64,000 bases of DNA from Pseudomonas aylmerensis. Its GTDB lineage: Bacteria; Pseudomonadota; Gammaproteobacteria; Pseudomonadales; Pseudomonadaceae. Made by a program: the position numbers and the translations under genes. The stretch lies in the NCBI RefSeq assembly GCF_001702265.1, contig NZ_MAUE01000045.1, positions 769,767-833,766 on the forward strand, given 5' to 3'. Positions 17,671 to 26,097 of this stretch are shown here, one piece after another. The notes under the pieces are model-generated. The model made no database searches and was not told the DNA's origin. It worked only from the letters and a program-made list of their open reading frames with translations. The first letter of the stretch is position 1. Every line of letters starts with the position of its first letter.

Positions 17671-18936
17671 ATGGCCATGGATATGCGCAAGAGCGGGATC
17701 AGCAGCACGGCGGACTCGGGGTCCTACTCCGACCTGAACCGGCTTAACCAGCTCAAGGTCGGTGACGACAAGAACAGCGAAGGCAACATGCGCAAAGTGG
17801 CGCAGGAGTTCGAGTCGCTGTTCTTGAGCGAGATGCTCAAGTCGATGCGCTCGGCCACTGAAGCGCTGGGCAAGGACAACCCGCTGAACACCCCGGCAGC
17901 CAAGCAGTATCAGGAAATGTACGACCAGCAACTGGCGGTCTCGATGTCCCGCGAGGGCGGCGGTATCGGCCTGGCCGACGTGCTGATGCGCCAGATGCAG
18001 AAGAACAAGCCGGTGGACGCCCAGGCGGCCACCTTGCAGGGCCCGGCGGCAGCCGAGCCGGTGAAGAAAGCCGCAGTGCCGACCGAGATTGCCGCCGGCA
18101 CCCAGGCCGAAGGTCCGCTGGGCCGTTCCAATGGCCAGCGCCCACTCTGGGCTTACCGCGTGGCGGTCCCCGAGGGCGCCAGCGCGCATGCCAACGATAT
18201 GGAGCTGATGAACCAGCGCCGTATCGCCTTGCCGAGCAAACTGACCGATCGCCTGCTGGCCGGCATCGTGCCGAGCACCGACGCAACCACCGTGGCCCAG
18301 GCCGCGCCGCTGCGTAACAGCGCGGCTGCCGACAACGTGATCAACAGCAGCGCACGCACCTTTGCCGTGCCCAGCGGGCGCATGCAGGTGTACGGCCGCG
18401 CCGTCGCCCAGCCACCGTTGGCGCCGGCGAAGAAGGCCTTCAGCTCGCAGGATGAATTTGTCGCCACCATGTTGCCGATGGCCAAGGCGGCCGCCGCGCG
18501 TATTGGCGTCGACCCCAAATACCTGGTGGCCCAGGCCGCGCTGGAAACCGGCTGGGGCAAGTCGGTGATGCGCGCCGAAGATGGCAGCAGCAGCCACAAC
18601 CTGTTCGGCATCAAGGCCGGCCAGAGTTGGCAGGGCGGCCAGGCGCGCGCAATCACCAGCGAGTTTCGGGATGGGGCGATGGTCAAGGAGACGGCACAGT
18701 TCCGTTCCTACAATTCCTACCAGGACAGCTTCCATGACCTGGTGACATTGCTGCAAAGCAATGATCGCTATAAAGAAGTTGTGAAGTCGGCCGACAACCC
18801 GGAACAGTTTGTACGCGAGTTGCAAAAAGCCGGATACGCAACCGATCCGGACTACGCCAGCAAGATTTCGCAGATCGCCAAAACGATGAACAGTTACCAG
18901 AACTACGCTGCCGCTGGCGCAACCACACATTTATAA
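17671..18936 (+). CDS. flgJ: FlgJ, rod cap and peptidoglycan hydrolase
   Basis: A 421-residue two-domain protein. Residues 1-150 form the rod-capping domain (RKVAQEFESLFLSEMLKSMRSA...GGGIGLADVLMRQM). Residues about 265-421 form a glucosaminidase/muramidase domain (AQAALETGWGKSV with its catalytic Glu, then HNLFGIKAG) that opens the murein for the rod. A variable linker rich in Ala joins them. Near-adjacent ATGs at 17671, 17677 and 17683 make the exact start uncertain; 17677 has the better-spaced GAGG. The protein is about 100 residues longer than E. coli FlgJ because of the linker. Confidence 0.95.
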   Translation: MAMDMRKSGISSTADSGSYSDLNRLNQLKVGDDKNSEGNMRKVAQEFESLFLSEMLKSMRSATEALGKDNPLNTPAAKQYQEMYDQQLAVSMSREGGGIGLADVLMRQMQKNKPVDAQAATLQGPAAAEPVKKAAVPTEIAAGTQAEGPLGRSNGQRPLWAYRVAVPEGASAHANDMELMNQRRIALPSKLTDRLLAGIVPSTDATTVAQAAPLRNSAAADNVINSSARTFAVPSGRMQVYGRAVAQPPLAPAKKAFSSQDEFVATMLPMAKAAAARIGVDPKYLVAQAALETGWGKSVMRAEDGSSSHNLFGIKAGQSWQGGQARAITSEFRDGAMVKETAQFRSYNSYQDSFHDLVTLLQSNDRYKEVVKSADNPEQFVRELQKAGYATDPDYASKISQIAKTMNSYQNYAAAGATTHL

Positions 18937-18946
18937 GGTCTGAACC

Positions 18947-21001
18947 ATGAGTTTGCTCAGTATCGGGATGTCAGGGCTTAACGCCGCTCAAGGATCGTTG
19001 TCGGTCTTGAGTAATAACATTGCCAACGCCAATACCGCGGGCTATTCGCGTCAGCAGACCACCCAGAGCGCCAATGCGTCGAACCCGTACGGCGGCGTGT
19101 TCATCGGCAGCGGCACGACCCTGGCTGACGTGCGTCGGGTGTACAACGAGTACCTGGACACCGCCTACCAGAACAGCACCGCGCTCAATAGCGATGCCGC
19201 GGCTTACCTGGACCAGGTCAGTGCCGTCGACAAGACGCTGTCGGACAAGACCACCGGCATGTCGGCCGTGCTCAGTTCGTTCTTCGCTGCCGTGCAGACG
19301 GCGTCGGCCAACCCCAACGATACGTCGGCCCGCCAGATTCTGCTCACCAACGCCCAGACCTTGAGCAACCGGTTCAACTCGATCTCCAACCAGTTGGGCC
19401 AGCAGAAAGAAACCATCAACAGCCAGCTGACCTCGATGGCCGACCAGGTCAATCAGCTGACCTCGTCGATTGCTTCCCTGAACAAGCAGATCAATCAGGT
19501 CCAGGGTTCGTCGAACACCACGCCGGCCAACCTGCTGGATGCGCGTGCCGAGGCCGTGCGCTCGCTGAACGAGTTGATTGGCGTGACCGCCAGTGAGAAA
19601 AACGGCGTGTTCAGTGTCAGCACCGGCAGCGGTCAATCGCTGGTGCTGGGTGACCAGTCCAACACGATTTCTGCAGTACCGAGCAAAGGCGACACCAGCC
19701 AATACACGATCCAGCTCAACATGGCCGGGAACACCGCCGTCGACCTGGGCAACGTGATCAGCGGCGGCAGCATCGGCGGCCTGTTGCGCTATCGCAGCGA
19801 CGTGCTGATGCCGGCGATCAACGACCTGGGTCGGATTGCCATCGTCACCGCCGACGCGATCAACAGCCAGTTGGGCCAGGGCGTGGACCTCAACGGTGAG
19901 TTCGGCGCCTCGATGTTCAAGGACATCAACAACGCGGCGTCCGTCGCCCTGCGCAGCCAGGCGGCACAAGGCAACACGGGTGACGCCAGCCTGGGCGTGA
20001 CGATTGCGGACAGCAGCAAGCTGACCAACTTCGACTACAAGGTCTCGTTCAACGACGGTACCAACCTCAACAAGGTCACCGTGCTGCGCTCCGACGGCAA
20101 GGCCATGGGTACCTACGATCTGAGCGCCACGCCGCCGCCGGTAATCGACGGGGTTACCCTGACGATCAAGAACGGCGCGGCCGGGGTAAAAGAGGGTGAC
20201 AGCTTCAAGGTCAGCCCGACCGCCAACGGCGCCAAGGAAATCGGCACCGTGCTGACCGACCCGAGCAAGATCGCGTTTGCCGCACCGTTGCAGGGCGAGG
20301 CCGGCAAGAGCAACCAGGGCACCGGCACGTTCACGCCACCGACCCTGACGGTGCCCATCGACATCGAGGGCGGAGCTGACGCCGCGCAGCTGCGCGTCGG
20401 CATCGCCAACTCGATGCCGGTGAAAATGGTATTCGGCGACAAAGCCGCTGATGGCACCCAGAGCTACACCCTGAGTAACGCCAAGGGTGAGCCTATCGGC
20501 ACGGGCACTATCGTTCCTGGCCAAGCCAACAAGATCACCATCAATGTGCCGATGCGCGATGCCAGCGGTACTTTGCTCGATCCGGCCAAGAGCTTCAGCT
20601 TCGACACCACCGTGGCCGGTTCGCCGACCAGCGGTGACAGCACCTCGTTCTCGTTCAATGCCACCGGCAAGTCCGACAACCGCAACGCCCAGGCGCTGAT
20701 CGGTCTGCAGACCAAGGCGACCGTCGGTGTTGGGGCGGATGGCAGTGGCGGGCTCAGCCTGGTGGGGGCCAACAGCAAGTTGGTGTCGACCGTCGGCGCC
20801 AAGGCCGCTGCAGCCACCACCGACACCACGGCTACCACCGCGCTGTTGACGGCCAACAAGAACGCGCGCAACTCGGTGTCCCAGGTCAACCTGGACGAAG
20901 AGGCGGGCGACATGATCAAGTTCCAGCAGTATTACACCGCGTCGTCGCAGATCATCAAGGCTGCGCAAGAAACCTTCAGTACGCTGATCAATAGTCTTTA
21001 A
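18947..21001 (+). CDS. flgK: hook-filament junction protein FlgK (HAP1)
   Basis: A 684-residue first junction protein between hook and filament. MSLLSIGMSGLNAAQGSLSV and NNIANANTAGYSRQ at the N-terminus, and VNLDEEAGDMIKFQQYYTAS with IIKAAQETFSTLINSL at the C-terminus, are the conserved D0/D1 coiled-coil ends. The middle is longer than in E. coli FlgK (547 residues), with an Ala/Thr/Gly-rich variable part exposed on the filament. It needs a FlgN chaperone, which is not encoded in this window. Confidence 0.96.
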   Translation: MSLLSIGMSGLNAAQGSLSVLSNNIANANTAGYSRQQTTQSANASNPYGGVFIGSGTTLADVRRVYNEYLDTAYQNSTALNSDAAAYLDQVSAVDKTLSDKTTGMSAVLSSFFAAVQTASANPNDTSARQILLTNAQTLSNRFNSISNQLGQQKETINSQLTSMADQVNQLTSSIASLNKQINQVQGSSNTTPANLLDARAEAVRSLNELIGVTASEKNGVFSVSTGSGQSLVLGDQSNTISAVPSKGDTSQYTIQLNMAGNTAVDLGNVISGGSIGGLLRYRSDVLMPAINDLGRIAIVTADAINSQLGQGVDLNGEFGASMFKDINNAASVALRSQAAQGNTGDASLGVTIADSSKLTNFDYKVSFNDGTNLNKVTVLRSDGKAMGTYDLSATPPPVIDGVTLTIKNGAAGVKEGDSFKVSPTANGAKEIGTVLTDPSKIAFAAPLQGEAGKSNQGTGTFTPPTLTVPIDIEGGADAAQLRVGIANSMPVKMVFGDKAADGTQSYTLSNAKGEPIGTGTIVPGQANKITINVPMRDASGTLLDPAKSFSFDTTVAGSPTSGDSTSFSFNATGKSDNRNAQALIGLQTKATVGVGADGSGGLSLVGANSKLVSTVGAKAAAATTDTTATTALLTANKNARNSVSQVNLDEEAGDMIKFQQYYTASSQIIKAAQETFSTLINSL

Positions 21002-21015
21002 GGGAGCCTGGGACG

Positions 21016-22647
21016 ATGCGCATTTCTACACAGCAGTACTTCGACACCAGTGCCACGCGCTACACGGATAACTACTCCAGCGTGGTCAAGGCGCAGCAGC
21101 AGGCGAGCTCCGGCGTGCGTGTGCAAACCGCCGCGGATGATCCCGTTGCCGCCCAGCGCCTGCTGATGCTGCAACAGCAGAAAGACATGCTGGCCCAGTT
21201 CAGCGGCAATATCACCAGCATTCAAAATACGCTGACCAACGAAGAAAGCGTCCTGACTGCGATCAGTAACACGATCCAGGCCGGTAGCCAGCTCGCACTG
21301 CGCGCCGGCGGCGTGACCAGTGATGCCGACCGCAAGTCGATTGCGGTCGAGGTGGGCGCGCTTGAAGATCAACTGCTGGGCTTGCTCAACAGCAAGGATT
21401 CGGCGGGCAACTACCTGTTCTCCGGCTCCAAGACCGATACACCGCCGTACTCGCGCAACAACGATGGCACTTATAGCTATCAGGGCGACGAAAACGAGCT
21501 GAGCCTGCAAGTCTCCGAGACGCTCAACGTGCGCACCGGCGACACCGGCAAGACCATCCTCGAAGGGGCGGTCAACACCAGTCGTACCCAGTCCAATTAC
21601 CTCGCACCTGCGACTGCGCCTGTGCCGCCGGCGATTTCGCCGCCGCTGGTGGATGATCACAAGGTCGCGATTTCGGCTGGCCTGGTGGGTTCGGGCATCG
21701 ACTACACCAAGCAGTTCGCCGATGGCCAGCCGTACAAGGTGACCTTTACCAGCAGCACCCAGTACGTGGTGACGGACAAGGACAACAACAACATTACCTC
21801 GCAGATGCCAGGTAATGGCACGTTCGATTCCACCAAGGAAGGCAGTGCCAGCATCAACATCCGCGGGGTGAAGTTCGATATCACCGTCGACCTCACCGAT
21901 ACCGCCACCGGGCCTGACGCCGATGCGCTGGTCGCCGGGCGCGAATTCAGCCTGAGCGCCAAGCCGGACGCCTTCAACACCTCGCGCACCCCGAGCAACA
22001 CCTCCTCGGCGCAATTGACCAATGGCCAGGTCAGCAGCGCGGCCGGCTACGCCAGCACCTTTCCGAACAGCGGCGTGTTGATCAAGTTCGATGACACCGA
22101 CGCGACGGCTTATAAAGTCTATGCCCAGCCGTACACCGCCAACAGCAAGTCGATTGGCGAGGGCGTGATCAACGCCGGCACTCCACCGGCTCCGAACACG
22201 ATCACTGCGGCGGGGGTCACCTTCGAGGTGAGCGGCACGCCGAATGTGGGCGATCAGTTCTCGATCGGCAACAGCACCCAGAAAACCCAGAACGCCCTCG
22301 ACACCCTGAGCCAACTGCGCCAGGCCCTGCAACAGCCGGCAGACGGTATCCCGGGCGCGCGGGTCAAGCTCCAGGACGCCTTGAACGCGGCGGTCGCCAA
22401 CCTGACCAGTTCGTCCGACCAGGTCGACAACGTGCGCGGTTCCATCGGCGCGCGGCAGAACGCGCTGACGGTGCAGGCCAGCGAAAACACCAGCGTCGGC
22501 CTGGCCAATACCAGCACTATGAGTGCGCTGGCCAACGTCGACATGGGCGAGGCGGCGATCAACCTGACCTTGCAGCAAACCATGCTGGAAGCCTCGCAAC
22601 TGGCGTTTGTGAAAGTCTCGCAGTTGAGCCTGTTCAACAAGATGTAA
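21016..22647 (+). CDS. flgL: hook-filament junction protein FlgL (HAP3)
   Basis: A 543-residue second junction protein, much longer than E. coli FlgL (317) because of a large surface insertion. The N-terminal MRISTQQYFDTSATRY and SSGVRVQTAADDPVAAQRLLML and the C-terminal ANVDMGEAAINLTLQQTMLEASQLAFVKV (an ordered helix like flagellin D0) define it. It is the last gene of the flgF operon and is followed by a strong terminator. Confidence 0.95.
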   Translation: MRISTQQYFDTSATRYTDNYSSVVKAQQQASSGVRVQTAADDPVAAQRLLMLQQQKDMLAQFSGNITSIQNTLTNEESVLTAISNTIQAGSQLALRAGGVTSDADRKSIAVEVGALEDQLLGLLNSKDSAGNYLFSGSKTDTPPYSRNNDGTYSYQGDENELSLQVSETLNVRTGDTGKTILEGAVNTSRTQSNYLAPATAPVPPAISPPLVDDHKVAISAGLVGSGIDYTKQFADGQPYKVTFTSSTQYVVTDKDNNNITSQMPGNGTFDSTKEGSASINIRGVKFDITVDLTDTATGPDADALVAGREFSLSAKPDAFNTSRTPSNTSSAQLTNGQVSSAAGYASTFPNSGVLIKFDDTDATAYKVYAQPYTANSKSIGEGVINAGTPPAPNTITAAGVTFEVSGTPNVGDQFSIGNSTQKTQNALDTLSQLRQALQQPADGIPGARVKLQDALNAAVANLTSSSDQVDNVRGSIGARQNALTVQASENTSVGLANTSTMSALANVDMGEAAINLTLQQTMLEASQLAFVKVSQLSLFNKM

Positions 22648-22663
22648 GCGATGGCATGTCAAG

Positions 22664-22700
22664 CGGCCCAGCCTGGAAACAGGCTGGGCCGTTGTCGTTT
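22664..22700 (+). terminator. rho-independent terminator after flgL
   Basis: A perfect 12-base stem CGGCCCAGCCTG, loop GAAA and its complement (22680-22691) is followed by a T-rich tail. Confidence 0.85.
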
Positions 22701-22715
22701 CTGGGATTTAATTGT

Positions 22716-22744
22716 TTGAAGGTTTTGCATAAAGCACACAAAAT
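22716..22744 (+). promoter_or_regulatory. possible sigma-70 promoter of the KAS III gene
   Basis: TTGAAG, a 17-base spacer and CAAAAT form a fair -35/-10 pair just after the flgL terminator, implying a leader of about 170 bases. That leader contains a small GGGG-TTAT-CCCC hairpin near 22845-22856. Nothing in the region resembles an RpoN or FliA promoter. Confidence 0.35.
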
Positions 22745-22922
22745 TGAGTGACCTGTGAGTCATAAAGCGCATCTTCACTGTATCGTGTGAAAAGGATAAG
22801 TCGTCACAGGGTCCGTGCGGGGCGGCTTTCAGCGAGATTTTTATGGGGTTATCCCCTTTATTGTCAGCACCCCAGGCGTGGTCCGGGGGTGTTCTCCAGC
22901 TATTTAGTATTGGGAAGCCACA

Positions 22923-23852
22923 ATGATTGGCATAAAAAGCATCGCCAGTTACGTGCCGGCAGACGGGATCGATAACTACGCCCAGGGTGCCAAATTCGCC
23001 AAGGATGAAGAGTTCATCATTGGCAAGATCGGTTCGGCCTTCCTGCCACGCAAGGAAGCGGCGCAGGAAACCTCTGACCTGTGTGTCGAGGCGGTCAACG
23101 CTTTGTTTGCCAACAACCCGGATTTGAAGCGCGAGTCCATCGACGCGCTGATCGTCGTCACCCAGAACGGCGATGAAGAGGGCCTGCCCCACACTGCCGC
23201 CATCGTCCAGGACAAACTGGGCCTGCCGACTCACGTCGCCGCCTTTGATATCTCCCTGGGCTGCTCCGGCTATGTCTACGGCATCTACGCGATGAAGGGC
23301 TTCATGGAAGCCGCCGGCTTGAAAAACGGCCTGCTGATCACCGCTGACCCGTATTCGAAGATCGTCGACCCGGAAGACCGCAACACCACCATGCTGTTCG
23401 GTGATGCCGCCACCGCTACCTGGATGGGCGAAGACGCACCGTGGTTGCTCGGCAAGTCCAAGTTCGGCACCGACGGTTCCGGCGCGCCGCACCTGAAGGT
23501 CAGCGATGGCGTGTTCTTCATGAATGGTCGCCAGGTATTCAACTTCGCCTTGCTCAAGGTGCCGGCGCATTTGCACGAGCTGCTCGATGAGTCGCAGCTC
23601 AAGGCCGATGACATCGATGCATTCTGTATTCACCAGGGCAGTGCGGCGATTGTCGACGCCGTGGCGCGCCGCTTCGAAGATGCGCCGGTGGACAAGTTCA
23701 TCAAGGACATGGTCGAGACCGGCAACACCGTGTCGTCGAGCATTCCGCTGCTGTTGGAAAAGCACGTGATGGACGCTACCTGGAAGCGCGTGGCTATCAG
23801 CGGTTTCGGGGTTGGCCTGTCGTGGGGTTCGGCGATTCTCTATCGCCCGTGA
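22923..23852 (+). CDS. ketoacyl-ACP synthase III (FabH-like)
   Basis: A 309-residue thiolase-fold enzyme. The active-site Cys lies in FDISLGCSGYVYGIYAMKG, the His in FCIHQGS and the Asn in ETGNTVSSSIP, so the Cys-His-Asn triad of KAS III is complete. KAS III condenses acyl-CoA with malonyl-ACP. The gene sits alone between flgL and fliC, with its own terminator, far from any fab genes. In P. syringae a fabH-like gene (orf3) accompanies the flagellin glycosyltransferases fgt1 and fgt2 at this same place; those transferases are absent here. A role in making an acyl group for a flagellin sugar is an inference. Confidence 0.88.
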   Translation: MIGIKSIASYVPADGIDNYAQGAKFAKDEEFIIGKIGSAFLPRKEAAQETSDLCVEAVNALFANNPDLKRESIDALIVVTQNGDEEGLPHTAAIVQDKLGLPTHVAAFDISLGCSGYVYGIYAMKGFMEAAGLKNGLLITADPYSKIVDPEDRNTTMLFGDAATATWMGEDAPWLLGKSKFGTDGSGAPHLKVSDGVFFMNGRQVFNFALLKVPAHLHELLDESQLKADDIDAFCIHQGSAAIVDAVARRFEDAPVDKFIKDMVETGNTVSSSIPLLLEKHVMDATWKRVAISGFGVGLSWGSAILYRP

Positions 23853-23875
23853 CGCTTTAATAGCGACAAGCAAAA

Positions 23876-23908
23876 ACGCCGATGATCGAAAGATCATCGG
23901 CGTTTTTT
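23876..23908 (+). terminator. rho-independent terminator after KAS III gene
   Basis: Twelve-base stem ACGCCGATGATC, loop GAAA, complement and six Ts. It isolates fliC from upstream transcription. Confidence 0.9.
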
Positions 23909-23990
23909 ATTTGGCGCCAGAAAAGCCAATGTTTGTTGGGTTTTGCGCAAGCGTAAACCCTTGAATTGCAAGGGGTGGCACGGCGCCAGT

Positions 23991-24007
23991 AAAAAAAATC
24001 AAAAAAA
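23991..24007 (+). promoter_or_regulatory. phased A-tracts upstream of the fliC promoter
   Basis: A8 (23991-23998) and A7 (24001-24007) start ten bases apart, directly upstream of the FliA promoter -35 box. This is the form of an UP element or intrinsically bent DNA and probably strengthens fliC transcription. Confidence 0.5.
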
Positions 24008-24010
24008 TCC

Positions 24011-24037
24011 TCAAGCAACCGGCTACCACGACGATAA
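24011..24037 (+). promoter_or_regulatory. FliA (sigma 28) promoter of fliC
   Basis: TCAAGCAA, an 11-base spacer and GACGATAA closely match the sigma-28 consensus (TAAAG/TCAAG, N11-12, GCCGATAA). It lies 80 bases before the flagellin start. Confidence 0.85.
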
Positions 24038-24116
24038 CTATTACGTAGGTTCTCAGGCCACACCCGGCGGTTGCCAGGGCCGGAAGCCGCAGTATCCATC
24101 CAACGAGGATTTCGTC

Positions 24117-25592
24117 ATGGCTTTAACAGTAAACACCAACATTGCTTCGATCACTACTCAGGGCAACCTGAACAAAGCTGGCGGCGCCCTGGCCACTTCC
24201 ATGCAGCGCCTGTCTTCCGGCCTGCGTATCAACAGCGCTAAAGACGACGCTGCCGGCCTGCAGATCGCTAACCGCCTGACCAGCCAAATCAACGGCCTGG
24301 GCCAAGCTGTAAAAAACGTGAACGACGGTATCTCCATCGCTCAGACCGCTGAAGGCGCGATGCAGGCTTCGACCGACATCCTGCAGAAAATGCGTACCCT
24401 GGCTCTGTCCTCCGCTACTGGCTCCCTCAGCGCTGACGACCGTAAGTCGAACAACGACGAATACCAGGCTCTGACTTCGGAACTGACCCGTATCTCCAAC
24501 ACCACCACCTTCGGTGGCCAGAAGTTGCTGGACGGTTCGTACGGTACCAAAGCTATCCAGGTTGGCGCCAACGCCAACGAAACCATCAACCTGAGCCTGG
24601 AAAACGTTGCGGCCAACAAAATTGGTTCTCAGCAGGTTAAAAGTTCTGACGTTGCTATCACCGAGAAAGGTTTGGCTGCAGGCGACATTACTGTAACAGG
24701 TAACGGCCAGACCAAAACCGTAAGCTACCTTGAAGGCGCTTCCGCAAAAAGCATCGCTGCCCAGCTCAATGGTTCGATCGGTGGCCTGACTGCAAGCGCC
24801 AGCACCGAAGTCAAACTGAAGGTTGATACCACTAAGACCACTGGTGCTACACCTCCTGCTTCTGCCAACTTCAAGCTCACCGTTGGTGATGGCAAAGAAG
24901 TAAGCTTCATCGGTGTTACTGATAACGCCAGCCTGGCTGACCAGCTGAAATCCAACTCCGCTAAACTGGGTATCAGCGTCAACTACGATGAAGTTAACGA
25001 CACCCTGGAAATCAAATCCGATTCTGGCGAGAACCTGGTATTTGGTGCTGGTACCGGCGCTGACGCTGTTTCGGTTAACGCCAAAAACGGTAAGGGTGAG
25101 TACACGTTCGATACCGCTACTCCACCTGCTGAGAAGTTCACTGCCCTGTCTGCTACCGTAGCATCTACCGTTACCGGTCAGGTATCGCTTGATTCGGCTA
25201 AAGGCTACTCCCTGGCTGCCGGTACTGCTGATGGTGTAACTGGTCTGTTCGGTAAAGCCAGCGTTGTGGCAGAGAAGACCACCATCTCTGACACCACCGT
25301 GACCGACGCTTCTTCTGCCCAGAACGCCCTGGCTGTAATCGACAAGGCCATCGGCACCATCGACAGCGTTCGTTCGGGCCTGGGTGCTACCCAGAACCGT
25401 CTGACTACCACTGCAGACAACCTGCAGAACATTCAGAAGAACTCCACCGCTGCACGTTCCACCGTTCAGGACGTCGACTTCGCTTCCGAAACCGCCGAAC
25501 TGACCAAGCAACAAACCCTGCAGTCGGCTTCCACCGCGATCCTGTCGCAGGCTAACCAGCTGCCATCCGCTGTACTGAAACTGCTTCAGTAA
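24117..25592 (+). CDS. fliC: flagellin FliC
   Basis: The 491-residue filament subunit. Conserved D0/D1 ends (MALTVNTNIASITTQGNLNK at the start; NQLPSAVLKLLQ at the end) flank a variable, Ala/Thr-rich surface region (about 170-400). The plant-recognised flg22 region begins QRLSSGLRINSAKDDAAGLQ. ATG 24117 has GAGGA upstream and is the standard flagellin start. Codon choice differs from its neighbours: GCT, GTT, ACT and AAA are frequent where nearby genes use GCC, GTG, ACC and AAG, as expected of a very highly expressed gene. It is driven by FliA, exported with FliS, and followed by a terminator that flaG reads past. Confidence 0.98.
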   Translation: MALTVNTNIASITTQGNLNKAGGALATSMQRLSSGLRINSAKDDAAGLQIANRLTSQINGLGQAVKNVNDGISIAQTAEGAMQASTDILQKMRTLALSSATGSLSADDRKSNNDEYQALTSELTRISNTTTFGGQKLLDGSYGTKAIQVGANANETINLSLENVAANKIGSQQVKSSDVAITEKGLAAGDITVTGNGQTKTVSYLEGASAKSIAAQLNGSIGGLTASASTEVKLKVDTTKTTGATPPASANFKLTVGDGKEVSFIGVTDNASLADQLKSNSAKLGISVNYDEVNDTLEIKSDSGENLVFGAGTGADAVSVNAKNGKGEYTFDTATPPAEKFTALSATVASTVTGQVSLDSAKGYSLAAGTADGVTGLFGKASVVAEKTTISDTTVTDASSAQNALAVIDKAIGTIDSVRSGLGATQNRLTTTADNLQNIQKNSTAARSTVQDVDFASETAELTKQQTLQSASTAILSQANQLPSAVLKLLQ

Positions 25593-25611
25593 TCCCAGCG
25601 CTTGGTAACTA

Positions 25612-25646
25612 ACGGAAGGGCGCGTCTACGTGCCCTTCCGTTTTTT
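25612..25646 (+). terminator. rho-independent terminator after fliC
   Basis: Ten-base stem ACGGAAGGGC, ten-base loop, complement and six Ts. flaG starts 20 bases later with no promoter of its own visible, so it is probably expressed by readthrough. Confidence 0.85.
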
Positions 25647-25666
25647 CGGTTTAGAGGAGATTGGAC

Positions 25667-26017
25667 ATGGACATGAGTGTAAAGCTGAACCAGTCTTATC
25701 CGCCGGTTGCACCTCAGAGCGCGCCTGTTCAGGTGGCAGCCGACAAAAGCACCACCCAAGTCCAGGAAGCCCCCGCCATCGGCAAACAGCCTGAGCGTGC
25801 GGACCTGGAAAAAGCGGTAACCGATATTCGCGAATTCGTACAAGCTGCCCAGCGCAGCCTGGATTTTTCCATTGATGACACGACTCACCGTGTGGTGGTC
25901 AAGGTCATCAATACCGACAATGGTGAAGTGATTCGCCAGATTCCGTCGGAAACGGCATTGAAACTGGCACAGAGCCTCTCCAGCGCAAGCCACGTGTTGT
26001 TTGACGACAAGGCTTGA
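25667..26017 (+). CDS. flaG: flagellar protein FlaG
   Basis: A 116-residue FlaG-family protein that influences filament length. The C-terminal half holds the conserved domain (LDFSIDDTTHRVVVKVINTD then GEVIRQIPSETALKLAQSL); the N-terminal third is disordered. Codons TTG 25661, ATG 25667 and ATG 25673 are in frame; AGAGGAG lies seven bases before 25667, which is chosen. It sits between fliC and fliD as in other polar flagellates. Confidence 0.92.
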   Translation: MDMSVKLNQSYPPVAPQSAPVQVAADKSTTQVQEAPAIGKQPERADLEKAVTDIREFVQAAQRSLDFSIDDTTHRVVVKVINTDNGEVIRQIPSETALKLAQSLSSASHVLFDDKA

Positions 26018-26019
26018 GC

Positions 26020-26035
26020 TGGCATGAAACTTGTT
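26020..26035 (+). promoter_or_regulatory. degenerate RpoN promoter candidate of fliD
   Basis: TGGCATGAAACTTGTT has a perfect -24 half (TGGCATG) but TTGT instead of TTGC at -12. P. aeruginosa fliD is RpoN-dependent, which supports it. A GTCAAGATAA sequence follows at 26061. Confidence 0.45.
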
Positions 26036-26097
26036 GCTGAGTTGTCTTGAGGCGTAATAAGTCAAGATAACGGCAGCCACCGAACAGGAGATAGATG

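Noticed and set aside
15732..17708. 658-codon open frame antisense to flgH-flgI
   Set aside because: Low-information His/Gly/Arg-rich shadow; flgH and flgI are unmistakable on the other strand.
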